Positions 62,297-64,000 of a DNA stretch of 64,000 nucleotides are shown here, in pieces. The number at the start of each line of letters is the position of its first letter. Position 1 is the first letter of the stretch. The position numbers and the translations under genes were made by a program. The notes beneath the pieces are model-generated. The model was not told the origin of the DNA. It ran no database searches and saw only the letters and a list, made by a program, of their open reading frames with translations. The stretch comes from Betaproteobacteria bacterium Ga0077526 (lineage in GTDB: Bacteria > Pseudomonadota > Gammaproteobacteria > Burkholderiales > Ga0077523), in the NCBI GenBank assembly GCA_001464765.1, contig LNDV01000030.1:124001-188000 (forward strand), written 5' to 3'.

Positions 62297-63619
62297 ATGC
62301 GCGAAGGCAGCCTGGAAGCCCCCACCAGACACCCGATCGACTGGAAGAATCCGGACTTCTTCGACGAGAAGTCCCTGTTCGAGGAACTGGAACGCGTGTA
62401 CGACATCTGCCACGGATGCCGCCGCTGCGTGAGCCTCTGCAACTCGTTTCCCACGCTGTTCGATCTCGTCGACAACAACGAGACGCTCGAGGTGGAAGGG
62501 GTGAAGAAGGAGGACTACTGGAAGGTCGTCGACCAGTGCTATCTGTGCGACCTGTGCTACATGACCAAATGTCCCTACGTTCCGCCGCACGAGTGGAACG
62601 TGGACTTCCCGCACCTGATGCTCCGGGCCAAGGCGGTGAAGTTCCGGAAGGGCGAAACCAACTTCCGCGACAAGCTGCTTTCCTCGACCGACGCGCTGGG
62701 CAAGCTCGCGTCGATCCCGGTGGTGGTGCAGATCGTCAACAAGGTCAACAAGACCCCCGCCACCCGCAAGCTGATGGACAACATGCTCGGTATCCATCAG
62801 GACCGCGAGCTTCCCGAGTACGACAGCGCCAAGTTCCGCTCCACGGCACGCCCCGATGATTCCTTTCCGGTGGTGCCCGGCAAGGCAACGCCCGGCAAGG
62901 TTGCGATTTTCTCCACGTGCTATGTCAACTACAACGAGCCGGGGCTTGGGCACGATCTCATCAAGATCCTGAAGCACAACCAGATCCCGCACGTGATCGT
63001 GGAGAAGGAGAACTGCTGCGGCATGCCCAAGCTGGAACTCGGCGATCTGGATGCCGTCGAGAAGCTGAAGGACGGCAACATCCCGGTGCTCGCGAAGTAC
63101 GCGAAGGAGGGCTACGCGATCATGACGCTGGTGCCGTCCTGCACGCTGATGTTCAAGCAGGAACTGCCGCTCATGTTCCCGAAGGACGCCGACGTGCAGG
63201 CCGTGAAGGAGGCGATGTTCGATCCGTTCGAGTATCTGGTCCTGCGCAACAGGGACGGCCTGCTGAAGACCGATTTCTCCGCGCCGCTGGGCAAGGTCTC
63301 GTATCACATCCCCTGCCACCTCCGGGTGCAGAACATGGGGCAGAAGACCCGCGAGTTTCTCGAACTCGTTCCCGGTACGAAGGTGACCGTGGTCGAGCGC
63401 TGCTCCGGGCACGACGGCACCTGGGGCGTGAAGAGCGAGTACTTCAAGGACTCCATGAAGATCGGCAAGCCCGTCTTCAAGGCGATGGGCAATGCGGCGC
63501 CCGACTACGTGAGTTCGGACTGCGCCATCGCCGGCCGCCACATTCTTCAGGGCATGGGTGAAACCAATGCCGCGAAACAGCATCCCATCAGTCTCGTCCG
63601 CATCGCCTACGGCCTGTGA
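62297..63619 (+). CDS. Fe-S oxidoreductase, GlpC/HdrD-like
   Basis: 440 residues. Two 4Fe-4S clusters: CHGCRRCVSLC (Cys38, 41, 44, 48) and CYLCDLCYMTKC (Cys81, 84, 87, 92). Two cysteine-rich CCG-type domains follow: ENCCGMPKLELGD, and HIPCHLRVQNMG...ERCSGHDGTWG...SDCAIAG. This is the heterodisulfide-reductase subunit D/GlpC fold. Together with rubrerythrin and DUF3501 it is a conserved proteobacterial three-gene set, plausibly the electron donor pathway to the rubrerythrin. Confidence 0.94.
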   Translation: MREGSLEAPTRHPIDWKNPDFFDEKSLFEELERVYDICHGCRRCVSLCNSFPTLFDLVDNNETLEVEGVKKEDYWKVVDQCYLCDLCYMTKCPYVPPHEWNVDFPHLMLRAKAVKFRKGETNFRDKLLSSTDALGKLASIPVVVQIVNKVNKTPATRKLMDNMLGIHQDRELPEYDSAKFRSTARPDDSFPVVPGKATPGKVAIFSTCYVNYNEPGLGHDLIKILKHNQIPHVIVEKENCCGMPKLELGDLDAVEKLKDGNIPVLAKYAKEGYAIMTLVPSCTLMFKQELPLMFPKDADVQAVKEAMFDPFEYLVLRNRDGLLKTDFSAPLGKVSYHIPCHLRVQNMGQKTREFLELVPGTKVTVVERCSGHDGTWGVKSEYFKDSMKIGKPVFKAMGNAAPDYVSSDCAIAGRHILQGMGETNAAKQHPISLVRIAYGL

Positions 63620-63652
63620 GGCGGGATCTTCCTCAACGCACCGAACGAAGCC

Positions 63653-64000
63653 ATGACAGCCATGCCCTCCATCACCCGTGACAGCCTCCTGACCCTCGAA
63701 GCCTACGCCCGCTCCCGCAAGGAGTTCCGGGCCCGCGTGCTGGAGCACAAGAAGCACCGACAGGTGTTTCTCGGCGACCACGTGACGCTGGTTTTCGAGG
63801 ACGAACTGACCATGCGCTACCAGATCCAGGAGATGCTCCGGATCGAGAAGATTTTCGAGGAAGCCGGCATCCAGGACGAGTTGGACGCGTACAATCCGCT
63901 CGTTCCGAACGGGAGTAACTGGAAGGCCACGATGCTCATCGAATACCCCGACGTTGACGAGCGCCAGCGCGAGCTCGCGCGGCTGCGCGGCATCGAAGAC
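63653..64000 (+). CDS. DUF3501 family protein, 5' part (runs off right edge)
   Basis: 116 residues seen from ATG 63653 (ATG 63662 is possible). Begins MPSITRDSLLTLEAYARSRKEFRARVLEHKKHRQVFLGDHVTLVFEDELTMRYQIQEMLRIEKIFEEAGIQDELDAYNPLVPNGSNWKATMLIEYPD, the characteristic DUF3501 sequence. The family is always in the rubrerythrin/Fe-S operon; the function is unknown. The C-terminus lies beyond the window. Confidence 0.93.
   Translation, partial: MTAMPSITRDSLLTLEAYARSRKEFRARVLEHKKHRQVFLGDHVTLVFEDELTMRYQIQEMLRIEKIFEEAGIQDELDAYNPLVPNGSNWKATMLIEYPDVDERQRELARLRGIED

Noticed and set aside
62267..63781. 504-residue frame antisense to the Fe-S oxidoreductase
   Set aside because: Shadow of a gene with two diagnostic Fe-S motifs; composition is Val/His/Leu-rich as expected for antisense.

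Overview
GC-rich (roughly two-thirds G+C), densely packed proteobacterial chromosome segment with many ATGA/GTGA/TTGA start-stop overlaps and frequent GTG or TTG starts. Two orphan Bug/TctC-type solute receptors, the birA-coaX-SPOR string, a ferritin-like acyl-ACP desaturase and a rubrerythrin/Fe-S oxidoreductase/DUF3501 operon all point to a betaproteobacterium (Burkholderiales/Rhodocyclales/Nitrosomonadales grade; the genus cannot be told). No rRNA, tRNA, CRISPR array, prophage or autonomous transposon was seen.

Layout. 1-3.2 kb: 5' part of a sulfate-binding protein gene (leaving the window to the left), a zinc alcohol dehydrogenase and a MetX-like alpha/beta hydrolase. 3.3-7.3 kb: a small HExxH protein, then a quinoprotein alcohol dehydrogenase with a lanthanide-type Asp signature, its cytochrome c and a XoxJ-like periplasmic protein. 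7.3-11.8 kb: HNH nuclease, cupin, exported protein, glnS and aroE. 11.8-18.4 kb: a probable sugar-acid/aldarate region with an MFS permease broken by a 267-bp, highly palindromic insertion flanked by TTAA, two Bug receptors and two enolase-superfamily enzymes. 18.5-27.4 kb: universal stress protein, birA-coaX-SPOR operon, a PilZ-linked glycosyltransferase with degenerate motifs, a YddA/SbmA-like ABC exporter, rfaE2 and a fatty-acid desaturase.

27.7-38.8 kb is the most interesting region. A MerR-type regulator carrying the B12 photoreceptor signature (W-x9-EH plus ExHxxG) is transcribed away from an apparently single operon of twelve genes: a small secreted protein, folE2, an FAD amine-oxidase-like enzyme, DUF1365, a cyclopropane fatty acid synthase, a chalcone-isomerase-like protein, a GPH-type transporter, a DUF3833 lipoprotein, an SDR, an NTF2-like protein, photolyase and a small exported protein. 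A strong sigma70 promoter embedded in dyads lies between them. I read this as a light-induced photo-oxidative defence and membrane-lipid modification operon.

38.9-50.7 kb: a third enolase-superfamily enzyme, an outer-membrane-type protein, a di-heme oxidoreductase, hydrolases, a YqgE/AlgH protein, a serine beta-lactamase-fold esterase, a class II aldolase, DUF1992, the 5-oxoprolinase genes pxpB-pxpC-pxpA, a DUF1272 zinc protein, an exported barrel-like protein and a trypsin-like protease. 50.8-57.4 kb: a dienelactone hydrolase/NTF2-like fusion and a five-gene peptide-type ABC importer. 57.4-64 kb: a 1266-residue CHASE/multi-PAS histidine kinase, then the rubrerythrin, Fe-S oxidoreductase and DUF3501 operon, cut by the right edge.
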